A stretch of DNA of 64,000 bases from Algibacter_G agarivorans (GCF_039543245.1 NZ_BAABJJ010000035.1:17492-81491); one strand, 5' to 3'. Counted from the first letter of the stretch, positions 25,209 to 33,789 are shown. Notes: generated by a model not told the origin, from the letters alone. Numbers and translations: made by a program.

Positions 25209-25254
25209 TTAAAAAAACTCACCACCAACGACTTAGCATCGTCAGTGATGAGTT
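25209..25254 (-). terminator. Internal operon terminator/attenuator between receptor and hydrolase genes
   Basis: On the minus strand AACTCATCAC pairs with GTGGTGAGTT and is extended by six more pairs (two G-U) around a 7-nt loop, followed by seven U. It sits only about 15-20 nt before the hydrolase ATG, leaving no room for a separate promoter. The downstream genes probably depend on read-through. Confidence 0.75.
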
Positions 25255-25307
25255 ATCAAACTAAACTCAAACTAAACTTATACTAAATTTAAACTTATAT
25301 CAGTATA

Positions 25308-27983
25308 TTAAAAACTAAATGTTGCTGTTAAGAAAAACCTACGTGGTAAAATAGGTCTTCCAAAGAAAAACTCTGCATCACCAGCTTGATTTACATTTCT
25401 TGGATCTCCTTCAGTAACCCCTTCATCATTAAATAAATTGAATACCGAGAATCCTAATCTTAAAGTATCATCGCTATCTTCATTATCTCCCATTTTGAAC
25501 ATATATCCTGCTCCAATACGTGCAATAGAAATAGCATCTAATTCTACTGTATTGTTATCGGCAGCAAACTTGCTTCCTGTATGATTGATAGAGAATAAAG
25601 CATCAAATTGATTATCATCGTAGTGTAATCCAATGCTTCCTAAGAAATTAGGTTGTCTTGCTAATTCATTCCCTTCATTAGTAGTTGAAGATGTATTATT
25701 AGTTAAATCTGTAGAAACATTTTTTGAAATCTCATGATCTTGGTAAGTAGCTGTTCCTCTTAAGCTAAGGTTATCGGCTAAACTATAATCAAAAGAAGCC
25801 TCTAAGCCAATAGTTCTCGTGCTTTGTTCTGATCTTGTTAAATCAACTAATGTACCACTTACAAATCCTTGATCTATTTTAATTCTGTCGCTTAAACCTA
25901 CATAATACGCAGCTACAGATCCTTTTAATTTCGCAGTTCCTAATTTTGCTCCAACTTCAAATTGAGTAATTTTTTCTGAATCATATTTACTTCCTGTAAC
26001 ACCAGAAGCTATAGGAGTAAATCCTCTAATCTGTGGAAAAAAGAAACCTCTAGAAAAGTTAGCATATAAATTAACGGGATCACTTAGTTTGTATAAACCA
26101 GCTAAAGACACTGCCCAATCTGTTGCACTAACATTTGCTCTTGTAAAACTACCATCAGCAAAATTAACATTTGCTAATTCTGGAGTTAAAGTAGCATCAT
26201 CATATACTTGACTTTCTACAATATTTCCATTACTAAAAGTTCCTTCAGTATTTTCTATTCTAAAACCAACATCAAAACGCCATTTATCAAAAACCATCTC
26301 ATCTGTTAAATAAAACGCCGTTTTATTTTGAGATAAAAACTTGTTTGAAGTCATACCAATTCTGTTATAAAGACCACCCGTAGAAAACGTAACATCATTT
26401 CCACCAGCATCTACATAACTTAAGTTTACTAATTGAGGATTATTGTTAAACTCAGATAATACTCTATATTGATAGTTAACATCTTCAGCTTCTGTACGTG
26501 CTAAATAAACACCTCCTGTAATGTTGTGTGTTCCATTTGTTACTTCTAAAGTTTTAGTTAAAGATGCCTCTCCAGAGTAATCTGTCATTGGACGCAATCT
26601 ATCTACATGTAAATTATCTACAACTAAATCAGATCCGTTAATTGTAGTTGATGTACCTTGATACTGAGCGGTAAATCCTAAGTTGCCAGGTGCAACATTA
26701 CCAACATAATCGTTTAAAGTAATAGGATTATTATTGTCTCCATTACCTCCTACATACAAGGCAAAATTGTGCTTATAATTTGCATACTTAACTTTCGATT
26801 TAAATTTTAAATCATCAGCGAAATCATAGTTAAAATCAGCCATTAAGTATCCACCTTGAGTGAAAACACCATCTTCAATCGGGCTTTCGTAAACACCTCC
26901 TGCTGTTAGAAATGATGTATTGGCTAATTCTCCAGACAATAATTGAGATACATCCTCACCATCGTTACCGGCAATTCTTTTTCTGTTTCCATCTAAAGGA
27001 AGCGGTAAGAAAAACTGTGCTTTATCATTAATAAACTGACCATGAACTGTAAATGATCCGTTTTCAAATTTCTTTTTGATATTAGCTCTAAACTGAACAC
27101 CCTTTGTTGGTAATCCTGTTTCAATTGGACCATCATCTTTTCTAACAAATCCAGTAAATGCATAATAAGTATTAGAATCTTCTCCTCCTAGTTTACCACC
27201 AGTATAAAAGTCTGTTTTTAAACGACCTTTATCTGCCCATTCTAGATTGATAATGTTTTCGTCATTTGAATCTCCTGTTTTACTTGTATAGTTTATTATA
27301 CCGGCAACAGATCCTGCCCCATATAAAACGGCGGCACCACCACGAACAAACTCTACACCCTTAAAGCCTATATCTGGTCTCGCATAAACATCATGCGCAG
27401 ATGAATTTAAACCAAACGTACTCATTAATGGCATACCATCATATTGTAATGGGTTAAATACATATTGACCACCAGAAGGCAAACCTCTTACAAAAACGTT
27501 TGTAGCTGTTTCACCACCACCACCTTCTGCAGTAATACCGGGGATACTTCTAATAATATCAGCTTGACTATTTGCTGAAAGTTTGGTTATTTCTCTCTGC
27601 TTTATTGAACTGATTGACATTGGCGTTTCCTTTTGCGACCTAAAAGTAGCAGAAGCTGTTAATACAACTTCATCTAAAGCGTTTCCTCCTTCTTGCAAAA
27701 CAAAGTTTAAATTAATTGGGCTACCTTCAAGAGTGACAACTTTTTCTTGTGATTCATATCCTAAGTAGGATATCTTAACCGTTTGTGTACCTTCTAGACT
27801 ACTAGAGAAACTATAGTTTCCGTCAAAATCTGATGTTGCACCTGATGAGCTACCTACAATAAGCAAGTTTGCTCCTGTAATTGGCACACCTGCTTTGTCT
27901 TTAACAGTTCCTGATATATCCGTTTGCGAAAACGTTGCAGAAATGCTAAACACACATAATAATGTAAAAATAATTTTTTTCAT
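25308..27983 (-). CDS. TonB-dependent receptor with carboxypeptidase-like N-terminal domain
   Basis: An 891-aa outer-membrane active transporter. The signal peptide ends near SATFSQ. A CarboxypepD_reg-like domain (about 22-105, GTVKDKAGVPITGANL, SDFDGNYSF) precedes the plug (about 115-230, DIIRSIPGITAEGGG, VFVRGLPSGG). A 22-strand barrel ends with the aromatic terminus FLTATFSF. There is no SusD partner, so this is a stand-alone receptor. It leads the sugar operon and is followed by a strong terminator. The substrate is inferred to be the glyceryl glycoside handled by the downstream genes. Confidence 0.9.
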   Translation of the reverse strand: MKKIIFTLLCVFSISATFSQTDISGTVKDKAGVPITGANLLIVGSSSGATSDFDGNYSFSSSLEGTQTVKISYLGYESQEKVVTLEGSPINLNFVLQEGGNALDEVVLTASATFRSQKETPMSISSIKQREITKLSANSQADIIRSIPGITAEGGGGETATNVFVRGLPSGGQYVFNPLQYDGMPLMSTFGLNSSAHDVYARPDIGFKGVEFVRGGAAVLYGAGSVAGIINYTSKTGDSNDENIINLEWADKGRLKTDFYTGGKLGGEDSNTYYAFTGFVRKDDGPIETGLPTKGVQFRANIKKKFENGSFTVHGQFINDKAQFFLPLPLDGNRKRIAGNDGEDVSQLLSGELANTSFLTAGGVYESPIEDGVFTQGGYLMADFNYDFADDLKFKSKVKYANYKHNFALYVGGNGDNNNPITLNDYVGNVAPGNLGFTAQYQGTSTTINGSDLVVDNLHVDRLRPMTDYSGEASLTKTLEVTNGTHNITGGVYLARTEAEDVNYQYRVLSEFNNNPQLVNLSYVDAGGNDVTFSTGGLYNRIGMTSNKFLSQNKTAFYLTDEMVFDKWRFDVGFRIENTEGTFSNGNIVESQVYDDATLTPELANVNFADGSFTRANVSATDWAVSLAGLYKLSDPVNLYANFSRGFFFPQIRGFTPIASGVTGSKYDSEKITQFEVGAKLGTAKLKGSVAAYYVGLSDRIKIDQGFVSGTLVDLTRSEQSTRTIGLEASFDYSLADNLSLRGTATYQDHEISKNVSTDLTNNTSSTTNEGNELARQPNFLGSIGLHYDDNQFDALFSINHTGSKFAADNNTVELDAISIARIGAGYMFKMGDNEDSDDTLRLGFSVFNLFNDEGVTEGDPRNVNQAGDAEFFFGRPILPRRFFLTATFSF

Positions 27984-28010
27984 GATATTTAGAATTAGTT
28001 AATATTTTGC

Positions 28011-28018
28011 CAAATTTA
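28011..28018 (-). promoter_or_regulatory. Candidate -7 box of the TonB receptor operon
   Basis: On the minus strand this reads TAAATTTG, 27 nt before the receptor start. No TTTG is seen at -33, which is compatible with a weak or activator-dependent promoter. Confidence 0.45.
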
Positions 28019-28062
28019 TAAGCAGATACCTAATAAAAGTTCTAAAAAAATATGATATTTTT

Positions 28063-28087
28063 ACGCAACCGTTTGCGGGAACGTTTG
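28063..28087. promoter_or_regulatory. LacI-family operator between receptor operon and lacI-type gene
   Basis: CGCAACCGTTTGCG (28064-28077) is an inverted repeat with one mismatched pair and the CG centre typical of LacI/PurR operators. A second AACGTT core follows at 28080-28085. The TTTG at 28072-28075, a candidate -33 element for the regulator gene, lies inside the operator, so autoregulation is likely. Confidence 0.65.
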
Positions 28088-28092
28088 TTTTT

Positions 28093-28100
28093 TACATTTG
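28093..28100 (+). promoter_or_regulatory. -7 box of the LacI-family gene
   Basis: TACATTTG matches TAnnTTTG, with TTTG 17 bp upstream inside the operator. It lies 22 nt before the start codon. Confidence 0.55.
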
Positions 28101-28122
28101 CATTAAAAATAGATCACTTAAA

Positions 28123-29145
28123 ATGAAAAAAGAAGTAGTTACTCTAAAAAAATTAGCACAAATACTTGATTTATCAACCTCAACAGTTTCAAGAGCCCTC
28201 AATGATCATCCAGACATTAGTGAAGCTACGATAAAAAAAGTTAAGAATCTTGCTCAATCCATGAACTATGTTCCAAATATTTTTGCTAAGGGCTTTAGAA
28301 AGCACAAAACAAATATTATTGGTGTTGTTGTACCTAACATTACGCACTACTTTACAACTACCATCGTAAGGGGTATTTTGGAAGAAGCGGCAATAAGAGG
28401 ATATAGGGTTATTATTTCAGAATCTAACAATGATGTAACAAAACAAACTGAAATGCTTAATACCATGATACAATTTGGAGTAGATGGTATTTTAGCTTCT
28501 TTAACAAAAATGACTCGAGATATTGATTCTGTTTTACAAACATTAAACACATCTCCTTTAATTTTATTTGATAAGGTATCCAATAAAATTCCCTGTACAC
28601 AAATAACAATTAACGATGAAGAAGCGGCTTTTAATGCAATAGAACATTTAATAAATATTGGTAAAAAAAGAATTGCCATTATTAAAGAAAGAGAATTTTC
28701 ATATAACTCTGAAAAAAGATATGCGGGATATTTAAAAGCTTTAAAAGAGCATAATATTGAAGTTGATGAAAAAATAATTATTAGTGTTGATGATATTTCT
28801 TTACAACAAGGCAAAAGAATGACTAACCTATTACTTAGTTTTAAAAAAAGGCCTGACGCTATATTTACAATAACCGATAGTGCCGCTGTTGGTGTGATTC
28901 AAACACTAAGAAAATTTAACATAAAAATACCAGATGAAATTGCTGTGGTTGGTTTTAGTAATTCAAGACTCTCTACTGTTATAGAACCAAATCTTACAAC
29001 CATAGACCAACCTGGTGAAATCATAGGAAAAACAGCTATTAAATATTTGATAGAAGAAATTGAAAGTACTTCTGAAACTATTGCCACTAAAATGATAGAA
29101 ATAAAAGGAAGTCTTATAATTAGAGATTCTACATTTAAAGTCTAA
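28123..29145 (+). CDS. LacI-family transcriptional regulator
   Basis: A 340-aa regulator. The helix-turn-helix is at about 6-27 (TLKKLAQILDLSTSTVSRALN), with hinge YVPNIFAKGFR (about 50-60) and a periplasmic-binding-protein-like ligand domain (about 62-335, IGVVVPNITHYFTT, AVVGFSNSRLSTVIEPNLTTIDQP). It is divergent from the sugar operon and faces an operator-like palindrome. It is therefore the likely local regulator, sensing the glycoside or a product. Confidence 0.92.
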   Translation: MKKEVVTLKKLAQILDLSTSTVSRALNDHPDISEATIKKVKNLAQSMNYVPNIFAKGFRKHKTNIIGVVVPNITHYFTTTIVRGILEEAAIRGYRVIISESNNDVTKQTEMLNTMIQFGVDGILASLTKMTRDIDSVLQTLNTSPLILFDKVSNKIPCTQITINDEEAAFNAIEHLINIGKKRIAIIKEREFSYNSEKRYAGYLKALKEHNIEVDEKIIISVDDISLQQGKRMTNLLLSFKKRPDAIFTITDSAAVGVIQTLRKFNIKIPDEIAVVGFSNSRLSTVIEPNLTTIDQPGEIIGKTAIKYLIEEIESTSETIATKMIEIKGSLIIRDSTFKV

Positions 29146-29184
29146 AATTTCTGTTTTAATTATATATTACTACCTCAATTTTAA

Positions 29185-29192
29185 TATTTTTG
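29185..29192 (+). promoter_or_regulatory. -7-like box directly before uppP
   Basis: TATTTTTG matches TAnnTTTG but ends only 4 nt before the uppP ATG. If it is used, the mRNA would be leaderless or start at the first codon. Confidence 0.4.
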
Positions 29193-29196
29193 CGCC

Positions 29197-29994
29197 ATGG
29201 AAATAATAGACGCGATTATCCTTGGTATTATACAAGGTCTTACCGAATTTTTACCTGTTTCATCTAGTGGTCATTTAGAATTAGGAAAAGCCATTCTAGG
29301 TGATAGCTCAGTACCCGAAGAAAGTTTATTATTCACTGTAGTTTTACATTTTGCAACAGCTTTAAGCACCATGGTTGTTTTTAGAAAAGATATTTTGGAT
29401 CTTATAAAAGGGGCGTTAAAATTTAAATGGAATGACGATTTACAGTTTATTTCTAAAATTGCGATTTCTATGATTCCAGCAGTAATCGTTGGGTTGTTTT
29501 TTGAAGAACAATTAGAAGCCCTTTTTGGTGGTAACATCTTATTAGTAGGTTGTATGCTTATTGTTACGGCCATTTTATTGTTTCTGGCAGATAGAGCCAA
29601 AAATACCGAAAAAAAAGTGTCCTTTAAAAATGCCTTTGTTATTGGTGTTTCTCAGGCCATTGCCATGATTCCTGGAATTTCACGTTCTGGTGCAACTATT
29701 TCTACTTCGGTTTTGTTAGGAAACGATAAAACCAAAGCAGCTCGTTTTTCATTTTTAATGGTTGTACCCTTAATTTTCGGAAAAATAGCCAAAGATATTG
29801 TGAGTGGTGATTTAACTTATGACAGTGGAAATTTTACGTCGCTTTCTATCGGTTTTGTAGCTGCTTTTGTAGCTGGGCTTTTTGCTTGCACTTGGATGAT
29901 TGCTTTAGTTAAAAAGAGCAAACTTACATACTTTGCCATTTACTGTGTTATTGTAGGATTGATAGCCATTGGTTTTGCCTTATTAAATAACTAA
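29197..29994 (+). CDS. uppP: Undecaprenyl-diphosphatase (UppP/BacA)
   Basis: A 265-aa integral membrane phosphatase that recycles undecaprenyl pyrophosphate for cell-wall synthesis; overexpression gives bacitracin resistance in other bacteria. The signature QGLTEFLPVSSSGHLEL is at 14-30 and the second motif PGISRSGATIS near 158-168, with about 8 helices. The ATG is fixed by the conserved N-terminus MEIIDAIILGIIQG. It is followed 1 nt later by truB. In relatives this pair follows ftsX-DUF3098, from which it is separated here. Confidence 0.95.
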   Translation: MEIIDAIILGIIQGLTEFLPVSSSGHLELGKAILGDSSVPEESLLFTVVLHFATALSTMVVFRKDILDLIKGALKFKWNDDLQFISKIAISMIPAVIVGLFFEEQLEALFGGNILLVGCMLIVTAILLFLADRAKNTEKKVSFKNAFVIGVSQAIAMIPGISRSGATISTSVLLGNDKTKAARFSFLMVVPLIFGKIAKDIVSGDLTYDSGNFTSLSIGFVAAFVAGLFACTWMIALVKKSKLTYFAIYCVIVGLIAIGFALLNN

Positions 29995-29995
29995 T

Positions 29996-30715
29996 ATGCT
30001 GACTAAAGACGATTATCTTTCCGGTCAAGTTTTACTTATAGATAAACCTCTTAAATGGACCTCTTTTCAGGTTGTAAACAAATTACGTTGGGAAATTCGT
30101 CAAGCTTTCAATATTAAAAAAATAAAAGTTGGTCATGCGGGTACATTAGACCCTCTAGCAACAGGCTTGTTAGTTATTTGTACTGGAAAAATGACCAAGC
30201 AGATTGACACCTTTCAAGGTCAGGTAAAAGAATATACGGGCACTATAGTTTTAGGAAGCACAACACCTTCTTTTGATTTGGAAACTGAAATAAATGAAAT
30301 CTTTCCAACAGAGCATATATCAGAAGATTTAATTCATAAAACTACAGCACAGTTTATTGGTGAGATTCAACAATTTCCGCCTGTGTTCTCAGCGTTAAAA
30401 AAAGATGGAAAACGTTTATATGAATATGCTAGAGCTGGTGAAGCTGTTGAAATTAAAGCAAGAACGGTAAATATTTCAGAATTTGAAATCACAAATATTG
30501 ATACTTCGACTGGGCTCAGTACAGGCTCAATAAATCTTGGTTTTAGAGTAGTCTGTAGCAAAGGTACTTACATTCGTTCTTTGGCTAATGATTTTGGTAA
30601 AGCATTAAACTCTGGTGCACATTTATCAAACCTAAGACGCACCAAGATTGGAGATTTTAATGTAAACAATGCATCTACAATTGAAAGCTTCATAAATATT
30701 CTGACTTCGGAATAA
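29996..30715 (+). CDS. truB: tRNA pseudouridine(55) synthase
   Basis: Forms pseudouridine at U55 in the T loop of tRNAs. It is 239 aa. The catalytic Asp is D52 in GHAGTLDPLATGLL, with the KPLKWTSFQVVNKL motif at 17-30 and the RVVCSKGTYIRSLA motif near 183-196. It starts 1 nt after the uppP stop and is co-transcribed with it. The C-terminal PUA-like part is short, as in many Bacteroidota. Confidence 0.95.
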   Translation: MLTKDDYLSGQVLLIDKPLKWTSFQVVNKLRWEIRQAFNIKKIKVGHAGTLDPLATGLLVICTGKMTKQIDTFQGQVKEYTGTIVLGSTTPSFDLETEINEIFPTEHISEDLIHKTTAQFIGEIQQFPPVFSALKKDGKRLYEYARAGEAVEIKARTVNISEFEITNIDTSTGLSTGSINLGFRVVCSKGTYIRSLANDFGKALNSGAHLSNLRRTKIGDFNVNNASTIESFINILTSE

Positions 30716-30938
30716 TTGTTGATGCACTACTTGCTTCAAAAGTTTTTCTTAATGAAGTCAATAAATAATGCCTTTATACTCTTTTTCAATTGGCATTCAT
30801 TTCACAAGAAAACGCTTCGGCTACAAAGCCTCAGAAGGATTGTCCAGTATGTCCGTTTTCGTCGAATTTGTGCTATTCTAAACCTTTTTTGTTCTTTTTG
30901 CGTATCTTTAATAAACCTTAAATCTAAAAAATATCGAT

Positions 30939-31652
30939 TTGAACCTAACAAATCAACATAAAGCCTTGCTAATAACACTTCTAATTTCTGGAACTGTTGT
31001 CTTGTCTATTTTTAATTTAAGCTTGAAAAAACAGAGCGAATTCATGACTGAAAGTTACTATGAAATTGAACCTGAAAAAGAGCTTGCCGAAGAAGATATT
31101 AAAATACTTGAAGCTTTAGATAAACTCAATAATACAAAGGCTGAAACCAATGAAGCTTTTAATGAAACTCAAGAAGTGAAACACTTTGCCCAAGCTTATA
31201 AAACTATTGCGCCTCCTGAAGATTATGTACCTAAATCTAGTCATATTTCTGAAAGTCAAACAAGAACCAGTAAAACTTATGAAATTCCTGAAGAGTCAAA
31301 ATTAAATCAAGAGGAATTATCAAAATTCAGTAAAGTCAATGATTTGCTTAAGCAACAACAATCTCAGGGAAATAACTCTAAAAGTTCCATCAGGTTTTCA
31401 TTAACCAATAGAACCAAAATTTACATCCCCATTCCTGTATACCTTTGCGAGGTAGATGGTAAAATAGTAGTAAATATAACTGTTAATTCTAATGGTAGTG
31501 TAATAGATGCTTACGTAAACACCTCTTCAACATCGAGCAACGCGTGTTTAATTGAACATGCAATTGAGTATGCTGAGCAGTCGCAATTTAGTAATGATGC
31601 TTCAAAAGAAACTCAAATAGGGACCATTACATTTTACTTTATTGGCAAATAA
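30939..31652 (+). CDS. TonB-like energy transducer C-terminal domain protein
   Basis: A 237-aa single-pass protein: an N-terminal inner-membrane helix (about 9-27), a charged periplasmic linker (about 30-145) and a C-terminal TonB/TolA-like domain (about 155-237, GKIVVNITVNSNGSVIDAYV). The linker has no X-Pro repeats, so it is not a canonical TonB. The start is the TTG at 30939, the only one that includes the whole membrane segment. The 3' end overlaps the opposing thioredoxin-like gene by 14 nt. No exbBD is nearby. Confidence 0.75.
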   Translation: MNLTNQHKALLITLLISGTVVLSIFNLSLKKQSEFMTESYYEIEPEKELAEEDIKILEALDKLNNTKAETNEAFNETQEVKHFAQAYKTIAPPEDYVPKSSHISESQTRTSKTYEIPEESKLNQEELSKFSKVNDLLKQQQSQGNNSKSSIRFSLTNRTKIYIPIPVYLCEVDGKIVVNITVNSNGSVIDAYVNTSSTSSNACLIEHAIEYAEQSQFSNDASKETQIGTITFYFIGK

Positions 31653-32256
31653 CAGGCTCTAATTTGCAAAGTATTTCAGTAACATCATTAATCACATTTT
31701 GTCCTTTGTCTTTGTTGTACCAATGCTGTAAATCTTCTTTAAATTCGGGTGTAAGCATACCGTATTTCGCCTTAAATCGCTTTACGTAATTTGCGGCTTC
31801 ACTTGGTCTAGGGCCATAAGTGTTTAAAACATTTCCTGTTTCATTGTCAACTATAATTACTTTAGGTATTGCTTTATTTCCATTTGTCAAAAAAGCATCC
31901 ATAAGCTCGGGGTTTTCGTCACGTAGCACCAATCTTAAGTTTATATTGGTGTTCAACTCTGCTATTTTATTAAGTACTGGTATTACATGGGCAGCATCAC
32001 CACACCAACTCTCCGCGATAACTAACCATGATATATTTAGATTAAAATTTGAAATCCTTTGTTGAGTGGCTTCAGATACTTTTATGGTTTTGTCCCAACG
32101 CTTCATGCGTTTATCATTAAGCTTTGTGTAATTTGCTAAATCCTCTGTTTTTTCTAATCCAGTATTAGAATTCGCCTCAGTCAACTGGTTTACTAAGTCT
32201 CTATAGTCTTGATAAGAGATACTACGTTCAATACTTTTTTTTATAATGGGATTCAT
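31639..32256 (-). CDS. Thioredoxin-like fold protein with a single active-site Cys
   Basis: A 205-aa cytoplasmic protein. The ATG at 32256 is chosen because the upstream extension (15 residues) is unconserved-looking and crosses the promoter region. The centre has VIAESWCGDAAHVIPVLNKI, a thioredoxin active-site position in which only the first Cys of CxxC is kept (CGDA), then KAIPKVIIVD with the cis-Pro. Two further Cys are at the very C-terminus (LCKLEPVICQ). It may be a peroxidase-like or bacillithiol-type reductant, but the function is unknown. An FNR-like palindrome lies upstream. Confidence 0.75.
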   Translation of the reverse strand: MNPIIKKSIERSISYQDYRDLVNQLTEANSNTGLEKTEDLANYTKLNDKRMKRWDKTIKVSEATQQRISNFNLNISWLVIAESWCGDAAHVIPVLNKIAELNTNINLRLVLRDENPELMDAFLTNGNKAIPKVIIVDNETGNVLNTYGPRPSEAANYVKRFKAKYGMLTPEFKEDLQHWYNKDKGQNVINDVTEILCKLEPVICQ

Positions 32257-32289
32257 AATATTTATTTTTTGGAACAAAATCTTCTGGGA

Positions 32290-32297
32290 CAAAATTA
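32290..32297 (-). promoter_or_regulatory. -7 box of the thioredoxin-like gene
   Basis: On the minus strand this reads TAATTTTG, 33 nt before the start codon. Its first base is 29.5 bp from the centre of the palindrome at 32321-32332. Confidence 0.6.
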
Positions 32298-32320
32298 ACA
32301 CCTCAAGATTTTAATTAAGA

Positions 32321-32332
32321 TGATATTTGTCA
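32321..32332. promoter_or_regulatory. CRP/FNR-like palindrome TGAT-ATTT-GTCA
   Basis: TGATATTTGTCA fits TGAY-N4-RTCA and is extended to ATGA...TCAT. Centre-to--7-box distance is 29.5 bp, identical to the site before the cytochrome gene at 61511. Confidence 0.55.
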
Positions 32333-32395
32333 TACTTTTACTTTAAACCTTACAGGTTCCCATAATGGCGTTATTTAATAGTCCTTATATAGAAA

Positions 32396-32959
32396 ATGAA
32401 AAAATACAGATGCGGTTGGTGCGAAGGTGATGATTTATATGAAGCTTACCATGATAATGAGTGGGGTGTGCCTGTTTATGACGATGCTACCTTATTTGAA
32501 TTTTTAATTTTAGAAACCTTTCAAGCGGGTTTAAGTTGGATAACCGTGTTGCGCAAACGTGAAAACTTTAGAAAAGCATTTGATAATTTCGATTATAAAA
32601 AAATAGCCAATTACAACAAAGGTAAAATTGATGAACTACTTCTAGATGCTGGGATCATCAGAAATAAACTCAAAATAAAAGCCACGATTACTAACGCCCA
32701 ATCTTTTATAAAAATTCAAAAAGAATTTGGCAGTTTTAGTAAATATATTTGGGGTTTTGTTGATGGAAAGCCTATAAAAAATGAATGCATAAGTATGCAA
32801 GATGTTCCTGCTACAACAGCCATTAGTGATGTTTTAAGTAAAGACTTAAAAAAACGAGGCTTTAAGTTTGTAGGCCCAACTGTTGTTTATGCACACATGC
32901 AAGCTACTGGCATGGTGAACGACCATGTAAAGGGTTGTTTTAGATATGATGAGGTTTAA
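32396..32959 (+). CDS. tag: DNA-3-methyladenine glycosylase I
   Basis: Removes 3-methyladenine from alkylated DNA in base-excision repair. It is 187 aa, as for the family. Zinc-site residues are visible as RCGWC at 5-9, YHDNEWG near 18-24 and NDHVKGC near 176-182. The substrate-pocket segment QAGLSWITVLRKRE is near 43-56. It is divergent from the thioredoxin-like gene and shares 4 bp with the 3' end of the converging ppk2 gene. Confidence 0.95.
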   Translation: MKKYRCGWCEGDDLYEAYHDNEWGVPVYDDATLFEFLILETFQAGLSWITVLRKRENFRKAFDNFDYKKIANYNKGKIDELLLDAGIIRNKLKIKATITNAQSFIKIQKEFGSFSKYIWGFVDGKPIKNECISMQDVPATTAISDVLSKDLKKRGFKFVGPTVVYAHMQATGMVNDHVKGCFRYDEV

Positions 32960-33780
32960 CCGATTTCTTTTTCTATAATTTCAACATGCTCTATAACGGC
33001 TTCATCTTTTGGAAGGTAGGGCATCACATTTAAAAGATGCTCAATGGCTTCTATTCTTGCTTTCGTTTTTTTGTTTGCTTTAATTATTACCCAAGGTGCT
33101 ATTTTAGTATGTGTTTTTTTAAACATTTTCTTTTTATATTCCGTATAATCATCCCATAGCTCCAAGGCTTTTTGGTCTACGGGGCTGTATTTCCACTTTT
33201 TTAAAGGACTCCTTTTTATGTCTTCAAAACGTTGTTCTTGTTCATCTTTTGAAATAGAGAAATAAAATTTTACCAATCTAATTCCCGATTCGGTTATCAT
33301 ACGCTCAAACTGATTAACTTGATTCATAAAAACGGCATACTGCTCATTTGAACAAAATCCATTAACAGGTTCTACAATAGCTCTATTGTACCAGCTTCTA
33401 TCAAAAAAAACAATCTCTCCTTTCCTAGGTAATTTATTTATATACCTTTGGAAATACCATTGTCCCTTTTCTTCAATAGTAGGCTTAGGAAGTGCTACTA
33501 CTTTAAATTCCCTAGGGTTTAAATGCTCTGTAATTCTTCTAATAGCACCACTTTTACCAGCTGCATCTCTACCTTCAAAAATAATCACAATTTTTTCATG
33601 ATGCTCTTCAACCCAATTCTGTAGCTTAATTAATTCTTCTTGTAAAGATTTTAACCGCGATTCATAATTCAAGTTTCTTAAAACTTTTGAAACAGAAATC
33701 GTATCATCTAATAAAAACTGAATGATCCCTTTTTTAGAGTTTAATTTTTTTAAGTCTTTTACTGTTATATTATTATCCAT
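32956..33780 (-). CDS. ppk2: Polyphosphate kinase 2 family protein, downstream copy
   Basis: Transfers phosphate between polyphosphate and nucleotides, mostly polyP-driven NDP or NMP phosphorylation. It is 274 aa. Walker A is FEGRDAAGKSGAIRR (about 68-82), and the Walker B/lid region is FFDRSWYNRA (about 123-132) with SISKDEQEQRF after it. It is a tandem paralogue of the gene 9 nt upstream. The conserved layout suggests class I PPK2, but AMP or ADP preference cannot be read from sequence. Confidence 0.9.
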   Translation of the reverse strand: MDNNITVKDLKKLNSKKGIIQFLLDDTISVSKVLRNLNYESRLKSLQEELIKLQNWVEEHHEKIVIIFEGRDAAGKSGAIRRITEHLNPREFKVVALPKPTIEEKGQWYFQRYINKLPRKGEIVFFDRSWYNRAIVEPVNGFCSNEQYAVFMNQVNQFERMITESGIRLVKFYFSISKDEQEQRFEDIKRSPLKKWKYSPVDQKALELWDDYTEYKKKMFKKTHTKIAPWVIIKANKKTKARIEAIEHLLNVMPYLPKDEAVIEHVEIIEKEIG

Positions 33781-33789
33781 AGTATAGTC

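Noticed and set aside
28347..28814. 155-codon minus-strand frame inside the LacI-type gene
   Set aside because: Fully antisense to a well-supported gene, with no domain or start signal.
20484..29145. Genomic island with mobility genes
   Set aside because: No integrase, transposase, direct repeats or tRNA end is found at the borders; base composition looks like the rest. Only the broken synteny supports insertion.
30716..30961. 81-codon open frame after truB starting at TTG
   Set aside because: The composition is not protein-like, it overlaps the next gene's start, and the region holds hairpin-like and promoter-like sequence (AATGCC...GGCATT). Treated as intergenic.
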